Shown: positions 10,076 through 20,740, counted from the stretch's first letter. The stretch: DNA of 64,000 nucleotides from Streptomyces mobaraensis NBRC 13819 = DSM 40847 (GCF_017916255.1 NZ_CP072827.1:3348001-3412000); one strand, 5' to 3'. Numbers and translations: made by a program. The notes: generated by a model from the letters alone, not told the origin.

Positions 10076-11043
10076 GAGATCGCCACCTTGACGACGCCGG
10101 TCAGCGCGATCTGCGCGAGGGCGAGCGGGATGAGCACGGTCCAGGCGAGCTTCTGCAGCTGGTCCTCGCGCAGCCGCGGGTAGCTCACCCGCAGCCAGAT
10201 CACGACGAACGCGAGCACCGCCGTCTTGAGCAGCGTCCACACCCAGCCGAGCCCGTCGGCCCCGAACGGGCCGTGCCAGCCGCCGAGGAACAGCACGGTC
10301 GTCAGCCCGCAGAGGACGACGATGCCCGCGTACTCGGACAGCAGGAACATCGCGAACCGCAGGCCTGTGTACTCGGTGTACGCGCCGAAGATGATCTCGG
10401 AGTCGGCCACCGGCATGTCGAACGGCGGCCGTTGCAGCTCGGCCAGGCCGGCGGTGAAGAACACCAGCCCGCCGACGATCTGCCAGGGCACCCACCACCA
10501 GTGGAACGCGTCCAGGATCCCGGGCAGCGAGACCGTGCCCGCGGCCATCGCCACGGAGGCGGCGGCGAGCAGCATCGGCAGCTCGTACGCCATCAGCTGC
10601 GCGGCCGTCCGCAGGCCGCCGAGGAGGGAGAACTTGTTCGCCGACGCCCAGCCGGCCATGAGCGAGCCGAGCACGCCCACGCCCATCACCGCGAGGACGA
10701 AGAACACGCCCGCGTCGATGTACCAGCCGACCGCCCTGCCGGGGCCGATCGGGATCGCGACGAGGACGAGGAGGTAGGGCAGCAGCGCGACGGCCGGCGC
10801 GAGCTGGAAGACCCGCCGGTCGGCCTCGGCCGGGACGATGTCCTCCTTCTGCGCGAACTTCACGCCGTCCGCGACGAGCTGAGCCCACCCGTGGAACCCG
10901 CCCGCGTACATCGGCCCGAGCCGGCCCTGCATATGGGCCATCACCTTGTGCTCCATCTGCCCCACGAGCAGCGGGAACACCAGGAAGACCCCGAACAGGG
11001 CCACGAGGCGCAGCACCACGTCGAGGGCGTCGCTGCTGCTCAT
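10072..11043 (-). CDS. nuoH2: NADH-quinone oxidoreductase-like subunit H, second copy
   Basis: A 323-residue membrane protein with about eight hydrophobic segments. It has the NuoH landmarks [20 protein letters not shown] and the loop [20 protein letters not shown] that lines the quinone chamber. That loop departs from the [17 protein letters not shown] form in the first-operon NuoH, so the quinone entrance may differ. It lacks the long soluble C-terminal tail of the first-operon copy. The ATG overlaps nuoC2 by 4 nt. Predicted to join the peripheral and membrane arms and form the quinone-binding site with NuoB (and NuoD, absent from this operon). Confidence 0.93.
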   Translation of the reverse strand: MSSSDALDVVLRLVALFGVFLVFPLLVGQMEHKVMAHMQGRLGPMYAGGFHGWAQLVADGVKFAQKEDIVPAEADRRVFQLAPAVALLPYLLVLVAIPIGPGRAVGWYIDAGVFFVLAVMGVGVLGSLMAGWASANKFSLLGGLRTAAQLMAYELPMLLAAASVAMAAGTVSLPGILDAFHWWWVPWQIVGGLVFFTAGLAELQRPPFDMPVADSEIIFGAYTEYTGLRFAMFLLSEYAGIVVLCGLTTVLFLGGWHGPFGADGLGWVWTLLKTAVLAFVVIWLRVSYPRLREDQLQKLAWTVLIPLALAQIALTGVVKVAIS

Positions 11044-13126
11044 GCGGGGTCGCCTCCGGCGGGGTCAGGGTCGTTCTCGGGGGCGCCGCCGTCGGGGGCG
11101 GCGGGTCGCTTCCCGCGGGGGGCGGGGGGCGTGGCGGCGGAGCCGCCGGGGGCGGCGGGCTTGTCGCCGTCCGGCGCGGGGAGCTTGTCGCCGGGCGCGG
11201 CAGGCTTCTCGTCGGGCGCGGGGCGCTTCTCGCCTGACGCTCCGAGCTTGTCGCCGGACGCGGCAGGCTCCTCGCCCGACGCTGCGAGCTTGTCGCCGGG
11301 CGCGGCGGGCTTCTCGTCGTCGGGTGCGACGGGCTTCTCGCCGGGCGCGGCAGGCTCCTCGCCGGGCGCGGGGCGCTTCTCGCCCGACGCTGCGAGCTTG
11401 TCGCCGGACGCGGCAGGCTCCTCGCCCGACGCTGCGAGCTTGTCGCCGGGCGCGGCGGGCTTCTCGTCGTCGGGTGCGACGGGCTTCTCGCCGGGCGCGG
11501 CAGGCTCCTCGCCGGGCGCGGGGCGCTTCTCGCCCGACGCTGCGAGCTTGTCGCCGGACGCGGCAGGCTCCTCGCCCGACGCTGCGAGCTTGTCGCCGGG
11601 CGCGGCGGGCTTCTCGTCGTCGGGTGCGACGGGCTTCTCGCCGGGCGCGGCAGGCTCCTCGCCGGGGGCGGGGCGCTTCTCGCCCGACGCTGCGAGCTTG
11701 TCGCCGGACGCGGCAGGCTCCTCGCCCGACGCTGCGAGCTTGTCGCCGGGCGCGGCAGGGCTCGCGGTCGGTGCGTTCTGGTGGGTGGGGGTGACCGTCC
11801 CGGGGGTGGCCGTTTTCGGTGTCTCGGCCGTTTCCGGCGTTGCGGGCTTCGCCGTGGGTGGGGTCGAGGGGGCGGTGGGGTGGTCCGCCGGAGGCGGCGT
11901 TCCGGTCGACGGCTCGTCGAAGGCCGGGCGGGCGTGGTGCCACGGGGCGTCGGACGAGCGCGGGGCCGGGCGGCGGGTGGCCGGGGTGGACTCCGGGGCG
12001 CCCGCCGGCGTGTTCGCGGAGGTCGGGCCCGTACCCGCATCCGTACCGGACTGGCTCACCGAGCCGTCGCTCGCGCTCCGCGTGCGCCGGGGCGTCGCGC
12101 CGGCGGCGCCCTGGCTCGCCGAGCCGTCGGCCGCGCTGCGCGTACGCCGGGGACCGGCGGCGCCGGTTCGGGTCTCGTCCTGGCTCGCCGAACCGTCCGC
12201 CGCGCTCCGGTCGCGCCGCGGAACGGCGGGGTCCGCCTGGGTCTGGCTCGCGGAGCCCTCCGATGCGCTGCGCGTCCGGCGCGGCGCCGGAGCGGCGGCC
12301 TCCGGGGCCGTCGGTACGGACTGGCTCGCCGAACCGTCGGCCGCGCTGCGCGACCGTCGGGGAGCGGCCGCGTCGGTCTGGGTCTGGCTCGCGGAGCCCT
12401 CCGATGCGCTGCGCGCGCGGCGCGGCGGGGCCGCCGCGTCCTGGCTCGCGGAGCCCTCGCCCGCGGTGCGGGTGCGCCGGACCGGGCGGTCGCCCGCCGC
12501 GGCCGGGCCCGCCGCTCGGGCGGCGCGCGCCGGACGGGCCGGGGCGGGCGGAAGCTGGCCCTTGAGCGGGCCCCACTCGTTGGGGTCGGGGACGCCGGGC
12601 GGGAGCATCTGCCGCCGCTTGGGCCCGCCATGGTCGGATTCGCCCGGCTCCTTCGCGCCCGGCCACGCCTTGACGACCCGCGCCGCCAGGACGAAGTCCT
12701 TGCGCAGCGGGTGGCCTTCGAAGCCTTCGGGGAGCAGCAGCGGCACCAGGTTCGGGTGGCCGGTGAAGTCGACGCCGAACATCTCGTGCGTCTCGCGCTC
12801 GTGCCAGCCCGCGCCGGCGTACACCCCGACCGCGGTCGGCAGCGCGGGCGCGTCGTGCGGCACGGTGGTGCGGACGACGAGACGGCGGACGGACGCGTCG
12901 GCGCCGGTCGGCAGGGCGACGAGGTGGGCGCAGACGAGGAAGCCCGTGCCGGGCTCGTCGACGGCGCTCAGCCAGTCGAAGAAGGTGCAGCCGAGCACGT
13001 CGCGGGCGGCGGTGAGGGCGGTGATCCAGGACGCGGCGGGGACGTCGACGGTGAGCAGGCCGTACGCCTCCTCGGCGGTGGCGTCCGCGCCGAAGAGGTC
13101 GGTGACGGGTGCGGGCAGCCAGCCGG

Positions 13127-13130
<4 letters not shown>
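11040..13130 (-). CDS. nuoC2: NADH-quinone oxidoreductase-like subunit C, second copy, with a ~500-residue repetitive tail
   Basis: A 696-residue protein. Only residues 1 to about 155 form the complex I 30-kDa domain, ending in the signature [18 protein letters not shown]...GHPLRKDF. The rest is low complexity. Residues about 218-365 hold seven copies of RRxR(S/T)Ax(E/D)GS(A/V)SQ. A Pro/Thr-rich linker follows to about 455. Then come tandem 50-residue units of short Ala/Pro-Gly-Asp/Glu-Lys blocks. NuoC proteins are normally 200-250 residues (240 in the first operon here). The frame is clean, with 4-nt overlaps to nuoB2 and nuoH2, so the tail is part of the gene and not a frameshift artefact. 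Tail function is unknown; protein contacts or phosphorylation are possible. Confidence 0.9.
11200..11757 (-). repeat. Tandem 150-bp repeats inside nuoC2
   Basis: Three full units lie at 11281-11430, 11431-11580 and 11581-11730. The first two are identical base for base and the third differs at one position. Partial, more diverged units flank them on both sides. The unit is a multiple of three, so copy-number change keeps the nuoC2 frame. Within each unit, shorter 21-24 nt blocks recur. Confidence 0.95.
12036..12479 (-). repeat. Seven-copy RRxRSAxxGSASQ motif array inside nuoC2
   Basis: In the NuoC2 translation the motif RRxR(S/T)Ax(E/D)GS(A/V)SQ occurs seven times, spaced 20-26 residues apart by variable Ala/Pro/Thr-rich linkers. 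The motif is better conserved than the linkers, suggesting selection on the peptide. Confidence 0.85.
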
Positions 13131-13989
<859 letters not shown>

Positions 13990-13993
<4 letters not shown>

Positions 13994-14415
13994 GTCCACT
14001 CCAGGACGCCCTTCTTCCATGCGTACAACAGGCCAACGGCGAGGAAGCCGAGGAAGACGAACATCTCGACCAGGGTGGCGGCCCCGTACCCGGGCGCGGC
14101 GAAGACCGTCGCCCAGGGGAACAGGAAGACCGAGTCCACCGCGAAGATCACGTACAGGAAGGCGTAGACGTAGTACCGCACCTGGGTGTGGGCCCAGCCC
14201 TCGCCGACGGGGTCCACGCCGCACTCGTACGTCAGCAGCTTCTCCGGCGTCGGGACGACGGGCCGCAGCAGCCGTCCGGCGCCGAACGCGACGGCGACGA
14301 ACAGCACGCCGAGGACGCCGAGCAGGGCGACCAGGCCGTAGCCGTCGAAGTAGGCGGCGGATTCCGCCGCGAGCCGGGCGTCGGCCGTCGCGATGCGCGC
14401 GGTTGCCTCCGGCAC
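13990..14415 (-). CDS. nuoA2: NADH-quinone oxidoreductase-like subunit A, second copy
   Basis: A 141-residue protein with three membrane helices and the NuoA signature [20 protein letters not shown] followed by the acidic helix [15 protein letters not shown]. It is first in the nuo2 operon. The start GTG at 14415 has GAGGGG 6 nt upstream. The upstream gap (14416-14599) is shared with the divergent histidine kinase gene and should hold both promoters; TAGACT at 14484-14479 could be its -10 box, without a convincing -35. Confidence 0.92.
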
Positions 14416-14599
14416 GTCCGGCCCCTCACTCCCTGTGTGCGGCTGTTCGTCCGCATTCGACGATCTGTACGCACAGGAGTCTAGGCGCTACGGGCCGGGG
14501 ACCGGGCAGCGCTGCCCGGCCGGGGGTGGGGTTCTCCCCACCGGGGCGTTCCCGGGGCCCCCATGGCGGGGAGCCAGGGGCTCCGGGCAGGCTTGGACC

Positions 14600-15820
14600 G
14601 TGACCGCTCGCACCCCCGCCCCGATCCACACCGGTCCCCGGCCCCGGGTCCCCGGCCCCCACGAGGCCGGGCCGGAGGACGAGCGGCTGCCGCCCGCCCG
14701 GTTCGCCTTCGACGCGTGGACCTGGAAGGAGGTCCTGTACCTGCTGAGCAACCTGCTGACGTCGCTGCTCGGGTTCGTCTACGTGGCGGTATGGCTGTTC
14801 GCGGGCGTGCTGCTGTCGGTCACCGTGGTGGGTCTGCCGCTGCTGGCGGCGGGCCTGATGGGCGTGCGGTTCGTGGGACGGATGGAGCGGGGCCGGGCGC
14901 GGGCGCTGCTGGGCGTCCGGGTCGACGAACCGAGCCCGCTGCCGCGCGGCGGGTCCCGCCGGGGGGCCGTCGGCTGGGTCTGGCGGACGCTCAAGGACAC
15001 GGTGGCCTGGCGCACCACGCTGTACACGCTGGTCCGGCTGCCCTGGGGCGTGCTCACCTTCGGCGTGACCCTGGCCGCCCTCTTCGTCGCCTGGCCGGTG
15101 CTCGGGCACCTCGCGCGGGCCATGGCCTCGGTCGACCGGGCGATGGCGCGGGGGCTGCTGAGCCCGTCCGACGAGCTGGAGCGGCGCGTGGCGGAGCTGG
15201 AGCAGGACCGGGGGATCGTGGTCGACACGGCCGCCGCCGACCTGCGGCGCATCGAACGCGACCTGCACGACGGCGCCCAGGCCCGGCTCGTCGCCCTCGC
15301 CATGGGGCTGGGGCTGGCGAAGGAGAAGGTCCTGGAGGACCCGGAGGCCGCCGCGAAAATGGTCGACGAGGCGCACGGAGAGGTGAAACTCGCCCTCCAG
15401 GAGCTGCGCGACCTCGCCCGCGGCATCCACCCCGCCGTCCTCACCGACCGCGGCCTCGACGCCGCCCTCTCCTCCGTCGCCGGCCGCTGCACCGTCCCCG
15501 TCGCCGTCCACGTCGACCTCGACAGCCGCCCGGCCCCCGCCATCGAGGGCATCGCCTACTTCACCGTCTCGGAACTCCTCCAGAACGTCAGCAAGCACAG
15601 CCGGGCCCGGACCGCCGAGGTCGAGGTGTGGCGGAGGGACGACCGGCTGCTGCTCCAGGTGCGGGACGACGGGCAGGGCGGCGCGTCCACCACCGGCGGC
15701 AGCGGACTGGCCGGGCTCGCCGAGCGGCTCGGCTCGGTCGACGGCCTGTTCGAGGTGGACTCGCCCGTCGGTGGCCCGACGGTGGTCACGGCCGAACTGC
15801 CGTGGCGCTCCCGGGGCTGA
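14600..15820 (+). CDS. Sensor histidine kinase 1 (HisKA_3 type) with N-terminal multi-helix sensor domain
   Basis: A 406-residue kinase. The N-terminal putative sensor domain has four hydrophobic segments (about 45-95 and 135-175). The dimerisation domain carries the phospho-accepting His in RIERDLHDGAQARL near residue 222. The C-terminal ATPase domain has the N-box LLQNVSKHS and the Gly-rich GGSGLAGLAERLGSVDG. I chose the GTG at 14600, where family similarity starts; no clear Shine-Dalgarno precedes it, so a leaderless message is possible. It is divergent from nuoA2. Part of its sequence is identical in DNA to the next kinase. The signal is unknown; its likely partner is the response regulator at 17659. 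Confidence 0.9.
   Translation: MTARTPAPIHTGPRPRVPGPHEAGPEDERLPPARFAFDAWTWKEVLYLLSNLLTSLLGFVYVAVWLFAGVLLSVTVVGLPLLAAGLMGVRFVGRMERGRARALLGVRVDEPSPLPRGGSRRGAVGWVWRTLKDTVAWRTTLYTLVRLPWGVLTFGVTLAALFVAWPVLGHLARAMASVDRAMARGLLSPSDELERRVAELEQDRGIVVDTAAADLRRIERDLHDGAQARLVALAMGLGLAKEKVLEDPEAAAKMVDEAHGEVKLALQELRDLARGIHPAVLTDRGLDAALSSVAGRCTVPVAVHVDLDSRPAPAIEGIAYFTVSELLQNVSKHSRARTAEVEVWRRDDRLLLQVRDDGQGGASTTGGSGLAGLAERLGSVDGLFEVDSPVGGPTVVTAELPWRSRG
15407..15611 (+). repeat. 205-bp block identical to 17021-17225
   Basis: Within the kinase domain coding region, 205 bp match the second histidine kinase without a mismatch, including third codon positions. Matching continues upstream to about 15332 with only three further differences, then falls off sharply on both sides. 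Confidence 0.95.
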
Positions 15821-15879
15821 CGGCGGGGGACGTTCCTCCGTTCCCGGGCCCGTCCGTCCCGGTCCCGTCCGTCCCGGTC

Positions 15880-15964
15880 CCGGAAGACCCGCACGCCCCT
15901 GGGGCATCCGGAAGACCCGCACGACCGTGAGGGGTCCGGAAGACCCCAAGTCCCCTGAAGGGGT
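15880..15964 (+). repeat. Three 28-29 bp tandem repeats upstream of histidine kinase 2
   Basis: CCGGAAGACCC-type units start at 15880, 15908 and 15936. Each ends in a short CCCCT...GGGG-like inverted pair. They sit in the 270-nt gap between the kinase genes, before the AGAGGAA ribosome site of the second one. Confidence 0.75.
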
Positions 15965-16090
15965 AGGGACAACCCCACCCCGAGGACACCCACCCACCGC
16001 ATGGTCCGGCCCTCCCCCTACGGGAGAACCTGGAGTCATCCCGCACTTCCGGCGGACGCGACGGACGCAGAGGACAGAGGAACCCTGGAG

Positions 16091-17431
16091 ATGGCCATCG
16101 ACTACGGAGACCACGGTTACCCGACCGCCCCGGCGGAACGGCACCACCGGCTGCCGCTCGCGCTGCGGGCCCCCCTGTCGGGGCGCACCTGGCGCGCGTT
16201 CCTCTACCTCCAGCTGAGCCTGCCGATCTCGATCGCCGGGTTCACCTGGGCCGTCGCCACCGTCTCGATGGGCCTCGGCCTCATGGTCACCTTCATCGGC
16301 CTGCCCGTGCTGGCCCTCGGCCTCGCCGGGGCCCGGGTGCTGGGCGCGGTGGAGCGGACCCGGACCCGGCTGCTGCTGGACGCGGACGTCGAGGGGCCGC
16401 TCCCCGTCCAGGCGGAGAACCGGAACGGCGGCTTCATGGGCTGGGTGTGGGCGCTGCTCAAGAGCGGTGCGTCCTGGCGGCACCTGGTCTACGCGGTGGT
16501 GCAGATGCCGTGGGCCGTCTGCACGTTCACGGCGTCGCTGATCCTCCAGTGCCTGGGCTGGAGCCTGTTCCTCTACCCGGCCTACCAGTGGATGTACCCG
16601 ACGTGGTGGGGACAGCCGGGCATGCAGGTCTTCAGCGACCGCGACCACGAGGTCTACCTCGACAACCCCTTCGAGGTCGCCTCCGCCTCCGCCGTCGGCC
16701 TGGTGATCGTCCTGGCCACGCCGTGGCTGCTCCACGGCATGGCCACCATGGACCGGATGCTGGTGAAGTCCCTGCTCGGCCCGTCGAAGCTGGCCGTCCG
16801 GGTCGCCCGGCTGGAGCAGGACCGCGGCGTCGTGGTCGACACGGCCGCCGCCGACCTGCGGCGCATCGAGCGCGACCTGCACGACGGCGCCCAGGCCCGC
16901 CTCGTCGCCCTCGCCATGGACCTCGGCATGGCCAAGGAGAAGCTGCTGGAGGACCCGGAGGCCGCCGCGAAAATGGTCGACGAGGCGCACGGAGAGGTGA
17001 AGATCGCCCTCCAGGAGCTACGCGACCTCGCCCGCGGCATCCACCCCGCCGTCCTCACCGACCGCGGCCTCGACGCCGCCCTCTCCTCCGTCGCCGGCCG
17101 CTGCACCGTCCCCGTCGCCGTCCACGTCGACCTCGACAGCCGCCCGGCCCCCGCCATCGAGGGCATCGCCTACTTCACCGTCTCGGAACTCCTCCAGAAC
17201 GTCAGCAAGCACAGCCGGGCCCGGAGCGCGCGGGTGGAGGTGTGGCGCTCGGGCAACCGCGTGATGCTCCAGGTGTGGGACGACGGGCGGGGCGGCGCGT
17301 CCACCGCCGAGGGCAGCGGGCTGGCCGGGCTCGCCGAGCGGCTCGGCTCGGTCGACGGCCTGCTGGTGGTCGACTCCCCCGCCGGCGGCCCCACCACCGT
17401 CACCGCGGAGCTGCCCTGGCGCGACCGCTGA
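16091..17431 (+). CDS. Sensor histidine kinase 2 (HisKA_3 type), paralogue of kinase 1
   Basis: A 446-residue kinase with the same plan as kinase 1. The N-terminal membrane sensor domain (hydrophobic segments about 40-85, 130-165 and 195-220) carries a longer extracytoplasmic loop rich in Tyr/Trp (around YQWMYPTWWGQPG). The HisKA_3 motif RIERDLHDGAQARL follows (His near 262), then a GHKL ATPase domain. The start at ATG 16091 is supported by AGAGGAA at 16076-16082. The sensor parts of the two kinases are clearly diverged while the catalytic parts are nearly identical, so they may sense different signals and feed one regulator. Confidence 0.9.
   Translation: MAIDYGDHGYPTAPAERHHRLPLALRAPLSGRTWRAFLYLQLSLPISIAGFTWAVATVSMGLGLMVTFIGLPVLALGLAGARVLGAVERTRTRLLLDADVEGPLPVQAENRNGGFMGWVWALLKSGASWRHLVYAVVQMPWAVCTFTASLILQCLGWSLFLYPAYQWMYPTWWGQPGMQVFSDRDHEVYLDNPFEVASASAVGLVIVLATPWLLHGMATMDRMLVKSLLGPSKLAVRVARLEQDRGVVVDTAAADLRRIERDLHDGAQARLVALAMDLGMAKEKLLEDPEAAAKMVDEAHGEVKIALQELRDLARGIHPAVLTDRGLDAALSSVAGRCTVPVAVHVDLDSRPAPAIEGIAYFTVSELLQNVSKHSRARSARVEVWRSGNRVMLQVWDDGRGGASTAEGSGLAGLAERLGSVDGLLVVDSPAGGPTTVTAELPWRDR
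17021..17225 (+). repeat. 205-bp block identical to 15407-15611
   Basis: Second copy of the perfectly matching block in the paired histidine kinase genes. Confidence 0.95.
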
Positions 17432-17448
17432 CGCCGCCCGGCCCCCTT

Positions 17449-17478
17449 ACGGCCCCGGAACGTCCGTCCCGGGGCCGT
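17449..17478 (+). terminator. Hairpin after histidine kinase 2
   Basis: ACGGCCCCGG (17449-17458) pairs with CCGGGGCCGT (17469-17478) around a 10-nt loop, 18 nt after the kinase stop. It may separate the kinase and response-regulator transcripts. Confidence 0.5.
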
Positions 17479-17497
17479 TCGCCACGATGCCGAAGCG

Positions 17498-17606
17498 TTT
17501 CCCCTGCGATGCCCGGGGCCGATTCCCCTGCGATGCCCGTGGCCGTTTCACTGCGATGCCGGGCCCGTTTTGCTGCGATGCTGTGAGGCGTCGATGCTGT
17601 GGGGCG
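17498..17606 (+). repeat. Imperfect ~24-bp tandem repeats upstream of the response regulator
   Basis: Units of 22-25 bp sharing the core CTGCGATGC start near 17498, 17523, 17547 and 17569, with a degenerate fifth part at 17591. They end about 50 nt before the response regulator start, in its likely promoter or leader. They could be iterated binding sites, for example for the regulator itself; this is inference. Confidence 0.65.
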
Positions 17607-17658
17607 TCGCAGTCGTAGCGCGGGCCGGAGCGTCCGCCGGAAACAGGGGGCCGGACGC

Positions 17659-18342
17659 GTGGTCGAGAACGCCGCGGACAGGGTGCGGGTGGTCATCGCC
17701 GAGGACTCGGTGCTGCTCAGGGAGGGCCTGACCCGGCTGCTCACCGACCGCGGCCACGAGGTCGTGGCGGGGGTGGGGGACGCCGAGGCGCTGCTGAAGG
17801 CGGTGCGGGTGCTGGCCGACGAGGGGGCGCTGCCGGACGTGGTGGTGGCGGACGTCCGGATGCCCCCGACCCACACGGACGAGGGTGTCCGCGCCTCCGT
17901 CCAGCTCCGCCGGGACCACCCGGACCTGGGTGTCCTGGTCCTTTCGCAGTATGTCGAGGAGCAGTACGCGACCGAACTGCTCGCCGGCAGCAGCCGCGGG
18001 GTCGGCTACCTGCTCAAGGACCGGGTGGCCGAGGTGCGGGAGTTCGTGGACGCCGTGGTCCGGGTGGCCCGCGGCGGCACCGCGCTGGACCCCGAGGTCG
18101 TCGCGCAGCTCCTGGGCCGCAGCCGCAAACAGGACGTCCTGGCCGGACTCACCCCGCGCGAGCGGGAGGTGCTGGGGCTGATGGCGGAGGGCCGGACGAA
18201 CGGCGCCATCGCCCGGCAGCTCGTGGTGAGCGACGGAGCCGTGGAGAAGCACGTCAGCAACATCTTCATGAAACTTGGGTTGTCGCCCAGTGACGGGGAT
18301 CACCGGCGGGTGCTCGCGGTGCTCACCTATCTGCGGTCGTGA
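17659..18342 (+). CDS. LuxR/NarL-family response regulator
   Basis: A 227-residue DNA-binding regulator. The receiver domain (about 10-130) has the acidic pocket around IAEDS, the phospho-accepting Asp in VVVADVRMPP near residue 64 and Lys in GYLLKDRVAE. The C-terminal LuxR helix-turn-helix (about 160-210) includes LTPREREVLGLMAEG and AVEKHVSNIFMKLGL. The GTG at 17659 has AGGGGG 8 nt upstream; the frame extends 20 codons further but without a better start. It is the only response regulator beside the two kinases, so both probably phosphorylate it. The flanking nuo2 and korAB genes are the obvious candidate targets, which is inference from position. Confidence 0.9.
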   Translation: MVENAADRVRVVIAEDSVLLREGLTRLLTDRGHEVVAGVGDAEALLKAVRVLADEGALPDVVVADVRMPPTHTDEGVRASVQLRRDHPDLGVLVLSQYVEEQYATELLAGSSRGVGYLLKDRVAEVREFVDAVVRVARGGTALDPEVVAQLLGRSRKQDVLAGLTPREREVLGLMAEGRTNGAIARQLVVSDGAVEKHVSNIFMKLGLSPSDGDHRRVLAVLTYLRS

Positions 18343-18753
18343 GGGGCGCGGCGGTCGCGGGGGCCCGCCGGTTCCGGGGGCCGCGCCCCCGGGCCTCCCG
18401 GGAACGCGCCGTCCCCAGGCCCCGGGCGGACCGGAGCGTCCGGCGGGACGCGCTTGAACACCCGCCCGGCGATTCCGCTTCCGCTCACCTGACACCCCGT
18501 CAGCCCAGCCGGGATCGCGATCGGACGCCCGGCCTCCTCCTCCGGTCCTGGTCCTCGGGACGGAGGGCGTGCGCCGGAGCACCGGCGGGATCGAGGATGG
18601 CCGGAAGCGGGCATGCCAGGATGGGGGTGCTGCGGGGCCTTCCCATCCCGTGATCCGTCCCGGATGGCCATGCCCCGCCCACGTACGATGGCGATGGGAA
18701 CGCCGGTCGGCACCTCGTGTGCGGGACCGCCGTCACGAGGGAGGTCCGAAGCA
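18343..18753. other. Intergenic region between response regulator and korA, no gene seen
   Basis: These 411 bp contain the GC-rich hairpin noted at 18374-18392 and the GGGAGG ribosome site of korA at its end. Short open frames here lack ribosome sites or recognisable products. A korA promoter is expected; TACGAT near 18684 is a possible -10 without a convincing -35. Confidence 0.6.
18374..18392 (+). terminator. GC hairpin after the response regulator gene
   Basis: CCGGGGG (18374-18380) can pair with CCCCCGG (18386-18392) around CCGCG, about 30 nt after the regulator stop. A weaker outer stem (GTTCC/GGAAC) may extend it. Confidence 0.4.
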
Positions 18754-20740
18754 GTGACCAGCCAGGTCAGCAGCCCGGCCGAACAGGCCGAACCAGCCGA
18801 ACAGCAGCCAGGCTTCTCCCCGCCCGGGGACGGGGACGAGCCGTCGCACCTCACCGGACAGCGCGCCTCCGCGCCGGAAGCGGGCTCGGGCGGCAAGGAG
18901 GTCCGCCGCCTGGACCGGGTGATCATCCGGTTCGCGGGTGACTCCGGTGACGGTATGCAGCTCACGGGTGACCGTTTCACGTCCGAGACGGCCTCGTTCG
19001 GCAATGACCTGTCCACCCTGCCGAACTTCCCCGCCGAGATCCGCGCCCCCGCCGGCACCCTGCCGGGCGTCTCGTCCTTCCAGCTGCACTTCGCCGACCA
19101 CGACATCCTCACCCCCGGTGACGCCCCGAACGTCCTGGTCGCCATGAACCCCGCCGCCCTCAAGGCCAACATCGCGGACGTCCCGCGCGGCGCGGAGATC
19201 ATCGTCAACACCGACGAGTTCACCAAACGCCCCATGGCCAAGGTCGGCTACGCCACCAGCCCGCTGGAGGACGGCTCGCTGGACGCCTACAACGTCCACC
19301 CCGTCCCGCTGACGACGCTGACGATCGAGGCGCTCAAGGAGTTCGGACTTTCCCGCAAGGAGGCCGAGCGCAGCAAGAACATGTTCGCGCTGGGGCTGTT
19401 GTCGTGGATGTACCACCGGCCGACGGAGAACACCGAGACGTTCCTGCGGAAGAAGTTCGCGAAGAAGCCGCAGATCGCCGAGGCGAACGTGGCGGCGTTC
19501 CGGGCGGGGTGGAACTTCGGCGAGACGACGGAGGACTTCGCCGTCTCCTACGAGGTCGCCCCGGCCGCCTCCGCCTTCCCGGCCGGTACCTACCGCAACA
19601 TCTCCGGGAACCTGGCGCTGTCGTACGGGCTGATCGCCGCCTCCCGCCAGGCGGATCTGCCGCTGTACCTGGGCTCGTACCCGATCACCCCGGCCTCGGA
19701 CATCCTGCACGAGCTGTCCAAGCACAAGAACTTCGGGGTGCGCACCTTCCAGGCCGAGGATGAGATCGCCGGCATCGGCGCGGCGCTGGGCGCGGCGTTC
19801 GGCGGGTCGCTGGCGGTGACGACGACGTCGGGGCCGGGCGTGGCGCTGAAGTCGGAGACGATCGGGCTGGCGGTCTCGCTCGAACTGCCGCTGCTGATCG
19901 TGGACATCCAGCGCGGTGGCCCCTCGACCGGTCTGCCGACCAAGACCGAGCAGGCCGACCTGTTGCAGGCGATGTACGGGCGCAACGGTGAGGCGCCGGT
20001 GCCGGTGGTGGCGCCGAAGACGCCGGCGGACTGCTTCGACGCGGCCCTGGACGCGGCGCGCATCGCGCTGACGTACCGGACTCCGGTGTTCCTGCTCTCC
20101 GACGGGTACCTGGCCAACGGCTCGGAGCCGTGGCGGATCCCGGAGCAGGACGAACTGCCGGACCTGCGGGTGCAGTTCGCGACCACGCCCAACCACGAGC
20201 TGGCGGACGGCACGGAGATCTTCTGGCCGTACAAGCGCGACCCCGAGACGCTGGCCCGCCCCTGGGCGGTACCGGGGACGCCGGGGCTGGAGCACCGCAT
20301 CGGCGGGATCGAGAAGCAGGACGGCACGGGCAACATCTCCTACGACCCGGCCAACCACGACTTCATGGTCCGCACCCGGCAGGCGAAGATCGACGGGATC
20401 GCGGTTCCCGACATCGAGGTGGACGATCCCGCGGGCCAGGCGAGGACGCTGGTCCTGGGCTGGGGTTCGACCTACGGTCCGATCACCGCGGCCGTGCGCC
20501 GGGTACGCGCCGCCGGCGGACAGGTGGCCCAGGCGCACCTGCGTCACCTCAACCCCTTCCCGCGCAACCTGGGCGAGGTCCTGGGGCGCTACGAGACGGT
20601 CGTGGTGCCGGAGATGAACCTCGGCCAGCTCGCCACGCTGCTGCGTGCCAAGTACCTGGTGGACGTGCGCTCGCATACTCAGGTCAGCGGCATGCCGTTC
20701 AAGGCCGAGCAGCTCGCCACCGTGCTCAAGGAGGCCATCG

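Noticed and set aside
15880..15964. CRISPR-like repeat array
   Set aside because: The units are directly tandem without unique spacers, only three copies, and no cas genes are present.
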